Source of the DNA: Mortierella alpina | Lineage: Eukaryota; Mortierellomycota; Mortierellomycetes; Mortierellales; Mortierellaceae | Direction: 5' to 3' | Length of the DNA: 64,000 nt | Assembly (NCBI GenBank): GCA_029449245.1 | Contig: JANATF010000003.1 | Location: 1,550,001 to 1,614,000, forward strand | Part shown: positions 61,050 through 64,000 of the stretch, piece by piece | Layout: every line of letters starts with the position of its first letter | Position numbering within the stretch: the stretch's first letter is position 1 | The notes under the pieces: model-generated | The model's input: the letters and a program-made list of their open reading frames with translations, nothing else | Database searches by the model: none | Told to the model about the DNA's origin: nothing | Position numbers and translations under genes: made by a program

Positions 61050-63363
61050 CTATTGCCTCTCGATTTCCAACCGCAGCGTGAAGAATACAAATGGTTTGTA
61101 GTCCTTGTCATTGAATCCAGGGATGCCATCCTCTGCTGTCTGATCATCATGCGAACCCTGGCCTCCTCTGCTCGAAGGCGATCCACCCAAGTGACCATAT
61201 TGCGCCGTCAATACATCCAGAATCTTCTTCTCCTGCTTGGGCTTGGGCTTGATCGTGAATCCGACAAAGTCTGGTGGGAGACCATAGCGAAGGACTGATT
61301 CCACAAACACACGCAAGGACTTCAGATGAGTCCAGGCTTGGAACACCTCTCCGAAATTTGTCTTGGCCAGTCTCAAAATAGTCGACTAGAACGATAGCGC
61401 AGGAACATGAAAGTCGTAAGTTAATTCAATTCTTTCAACTGCATTGATATAAGCGCGTTTCCAATCATTGTCGGTTATTTTTCACTCGTTCATTACCCAG
61501 AGCTCCTTCTCGGAGGCATCCATTTCCTGTAATTCACGCTTCTGATCCTCGACAGCATCCTCGCTATACTTGAAATCGCGGACAATGAATCTAAGGATGA
61601 AGCGACCGGGTTCATGCCCATACTTTAGTATTCGCCTCCTTGATTGACTTCTGGCCTTTGTCAGTGAAGAGCCTTTTGATGGCCAAGGAGAACACGCAAG
61701 ACCTACCGCTCCTCTCGACACTTGTTGGTGAAATCCTCACTAATGCGCTTGAACAGCGTAACGGTAAACAGTCCGTATTCGTCGTCCTCGGCGATTTTCC
61801 TGTAATAATGGAGAGAGCGGATGATGAGAACTTTACGCGTCTCGATACAACAGGATCCAAGCAGAGCGACAGATTCCTTAGGAGAGGTCACTTACTGGGA
61901 TGATCGAGGGACGACCTTGTCGGTCAGAGACTCGTACTTGTTGTGCCAATCCTTGTACAAAGTTCTATAGGACGAGAATAAATGCTTTTGTTAGAGGTAT
62001 CCGAAATAGACCAAAACGAGCTATGCTTGGCCTCAGCTGCTACGCAATCTTATAGTGACGCCTCCAAAACGTGGTGACAAGGGTCGTACTTTGGAACAGC
62101 GACAACAAGTGTCTCCAGGATTTCCGAATCTACGACGACGTGTTCCCTCTTGACGAAGGGAACAATGTTCCTGGAGGCCAAGTTTCCGCTAATAGTTTGA
62201 AGACGTTTCTTTGTTTTAGATTGTTTGTTTGCAGCATAGCAAATGGTGCGAAAACAAAAAAATGAAATTACACGTCAAAATAGTAACTCTTGCTTACACT
62301 TCACGTCTCTGAATTCCCTGGAGGTTTCCCTTGACGACGCTGTAGTTGGCCATCTTGTTCTTCATCAGGGTATCAATTGAAGCAACCTCCTGTATAGCAG
62401 AACATAATCCATTTTCTAACATGTCAGCTTTCTTTTCCCAACCAGCCGTCCATACGTCATTTTTCCTCCCGAAGGCATGCAAAAAAAATAGAATCAATAG
62501 ATAGAGAACGCAAAAAGGGCAGGGGTGTCTCATCAAAGAAGCGTCTCCTGCTGGCCACGAGGCCAAAAGGAGAACTAGCCAGCAGACGGCTGACCTACGT
62601 ACGTTATTCAGGAGTTCCGCCAGCTCGACCAAAGATTTGTCCGTGCGATACTTCATCGTGTTCCATTGAAACGTCTTCAGGTAGTTGTCGATCGTCTCTG
62701 CAAACATAGAATATAAAAAAAAACAGGAGAGCAAAGCCGCACAGAGCGTAGACGAAGAGTGGGGGAAAGGTGGTCAGATACAATGAGTCGCGCTCACTCT
62801 GCTCCAGGTCAATCCTTTTTTGCTTCACGCCCAGGATCGTTATTAGCAACGTACTCTCGTTCACCGATAAACTTCCTGCGAGCTTTGTGGCGGCTTCAGG
62901 GCCGAGGAGTGATCGAATGATATCGACAATCTTGTTAGCGGAGGACTCGAACGCGGTGTCCTGCTTAGCCAAGTCCTCTGACAAGAGCACCAGGGTGTCC
63001 AGAGTGCCAATCTTTCATATGCAGACAGAGTTGCAGCATGTGTGACGTTTGGTTAGCAGGCAAGCACAAATGAACGCGCCATTGTAAGAACAACGGCCAT
63101 GCCAGGTCAAGGATCAGGCAAGCACATATATTCATTCTTATTGTTTGGTAGGGATGCTCTCTTTGCCGAGTGATGAGCGATGGAGTGAGCATAGAGCTGT
63201 GTTCGTTTTTGCTGAAGATGAGTTGTACCTTAAACTCTGGGATGGGCAGAGGCGCGACCTCGCTCAAGTCATTCTGGCTGCTGGCGATCTTTGCCTTGAA
63301 GTTTTGAAAGGTCACAGTGCGGTTGCGCTCTCCGGGCACAGACACGAACCAGTACTCAGGCAT
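61050..63363 (-). CDS. VMA5: V-type proton ATPase subunit C
   Basis: Peripheral-stalk subunit linking V1 and Vo, whose release controls reversible V-ATPase disassembly. Nine minus-strand exons: 63363-63229, 63011-62855, 62697-62603, 62389-62298, 62188-62090, 61964-61896, 61799-61707, 61590-61497, 61385-61050; 389 aa (yeast Vma5 392). It starts MPEYWFVSVPGE. Conserved segments are FKIGTLDTLVLLSEDLAKQD, NYLKTFQWNTMKYRTDKSL, YSVVKGNLQGIQRRE, LETLVVAVPKTLYKDW, IAEDDEYGLFTVTLFKR, FIVRDFKYSEDAVEDQKREL and LRVFVESVLRYGLPPDFVGF, with DYKPFVFFTLRL at the end. Exon 4 is ended at the GTAAGC donor (after GAA GT), because the GTGTAA two bases earlier would break the frame. Confidence 0.95.
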
Positions 63364-63615
63364 GGTGCTATTAGTTGGGTGGGTGAGGGTACGTTGGTGG
63401 GTTCAAGTTGGAATGGGCAGGACAAACGGATGGAATGGAGGAAAAAGTCAAGTGCTGGCAAGGCGTGTGACTGTGGGTGCGCGCGAACGAGTTTCTACAT
63501 AGGACGACCCCTATTTTTCTCATCACACCGCATCCGCCCTGCGCTCTAGGCTGGCCAAGTGTTTCCAGGGTTATCTTGGTGATTTATTTTTCTCATGCTT
63601 GGCTCGAATGGGTGC

Positions 63616-64000
63616 CTATTTCCGGGAGACCTGTCTGTTGAATACACAGCGAACAGAAGAAAGAAGAGTCAGTCACTTGTCTACTAAGCTAATCCTCGAG
63701 TGCAATGGCAGCAATTGAAGATAATCGAAGCACGTACCTCTTCGTTGCATCGGCATCCAGAGCTGCCTGAATATGGGCCGTGATCTCTGTGACCTTGACG
63801 ATTGCAACCTTGGTGCACTGGAGAATCTGATCCATATCCATAGGGATGCCGCCAGCCTTTGAGAGCGCACACACTTCCTTGTGTACGTTCAAGGTCATGG
63901 TCATATCACCCTCCTTGACCTGCTCCTCGAGGAATGTAGGGTCGACGATCATGCGCTCGCCATTATCAAAAAAGGCAAAGGTGACGCAGATCGGGATATG
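63616..64000 (-). CDS. RRP45: Exosome complex subunit Rrp45 / EXOSC9, 3' part
   Basis: RNase PH-like structural subunit of the RNA exosome ring. Only the C-terminal end lies in the window; the gene continues beyond 64000. Minus-strand exons: 64000-63738 (partial) and 63634-63616. It reads HIPICVTFAFFDNGERMIVD, then FLEEQVKEGDMTMTLN, CALSKAGGIPMDMDQILQCT and VKVTEITAHIQAALDADATKR, ending QVSRK. Human EXOSC9 has HIPICVSFAFF, LVDPNEREERVMDG, SSGGIMLLKDQVLRCSKIA and AEITELIQKAL at the matching places. The long C-terminal tail of EXOSC9 is missing, as in yeast Rrp45. The tiny last exon is inferred from phase and a CAACAG acceptor. Confidence 0.85.

Overview
The window is nuclear DNA of a filamentous fungus. 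Every conserved protein is eukaryotic, and most genes are split by short introns (roughly 50-150 nt, GT...AG, with branch-point-like CTAAC or CTGAC). The set includes fungal-type genes: GDA1, VPS11, VMA5, TOM70, and a peroxisomal acyl-CoA oxidase ending in SKL. High intron density plus metazoan/plant-like families (TMEM41-type VTT protein, GPHR, RNPS1-like SR protein, Snapin-like protein, a homeodomain PNUTS/LUMINIDEPENDENS-like protein) points to an early-diverging lineage, perhaps Mortierellomycota or Mucoromycota. That placement is inference. No rRNA, convincing tRNA, transposon, CRISPR or viral sequence was seen.

Layout. 0.2-4.0 kb: two RNA-processing genes in tandem (CstF-64/RNA15, PRP19). 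4.9-5.2 kb: a small secreted twin-CX3C cysteine protein. 5.7-7.5 kb: IMP dehydrogenase, convergent with an RNPS1-like SR protein (minus). 10-11.8 kb: DOM34/pelota. 13 kb: a secreted defensin-like (CS-alpha-beta pattern) peptide with its own TATA box. 14.2-23.1 kb (minus): a TMEM41/VTT membrane protein, a Sel1-repeat protein and VPS11 (11 exons). 23.2-24.0 kb: an unrecognised protein. 24.5-29.2 kb: acyl-CoA oxidase, then an Obg-like ATPase with a mitochondrial-type presequence. 29.4-33.4 kb (minus): a SAPS-domain (PP6/Sit4 regulatory) protein. 33.8-34.1 kb (minus): small secreted protein. 35.5-37.6 kb: Golgi GDPase. 37.7-38.0 kb (minus): a Gly/Tyr-rich secreted protein. 39.2-41.1 kb: beta-lactamase-fold serine hydrolase. 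41.9-43.6 kb: 14-TM MFS transporter. 44.2-46.5 kb: Ded1/DDX3-like helicase. 46.9-49.4 kb: GPHR. 49.7-53.1 kb: NDUFA5 and TOM70, divergent. 53.5-54.7 kb: Snapin-like protein. 54.9-59.9 kb: homeodomain + TFIIS-N + PP1-docking protein. 61.0-63.4 kb (minus): V-ATPase subunit C. 63.6-64.0 kb (minus): the 3' end of exosome subunit RRP45.

Most genes are unrelated housekeeping genes. Recurring themes are RNA processing/turnover (RNA15, PRP19, RNPS1-like, DOM34, DED1-like, RRP45, PNUTS-like) and endolysosomal/Golgi function (VPS11, VMA5, GPHR, TMEM41-like, GDA1, Snapin-like). Four small secreted proteins, each flanked by mostly non-coding DNA, are the least described content. The homeodomain/PNUTS-like gene is the most unusual architecture. 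Exon boundaries were worked out by hand from splice sites, reading phase and family conservation. They are not confirmed by transcripts.
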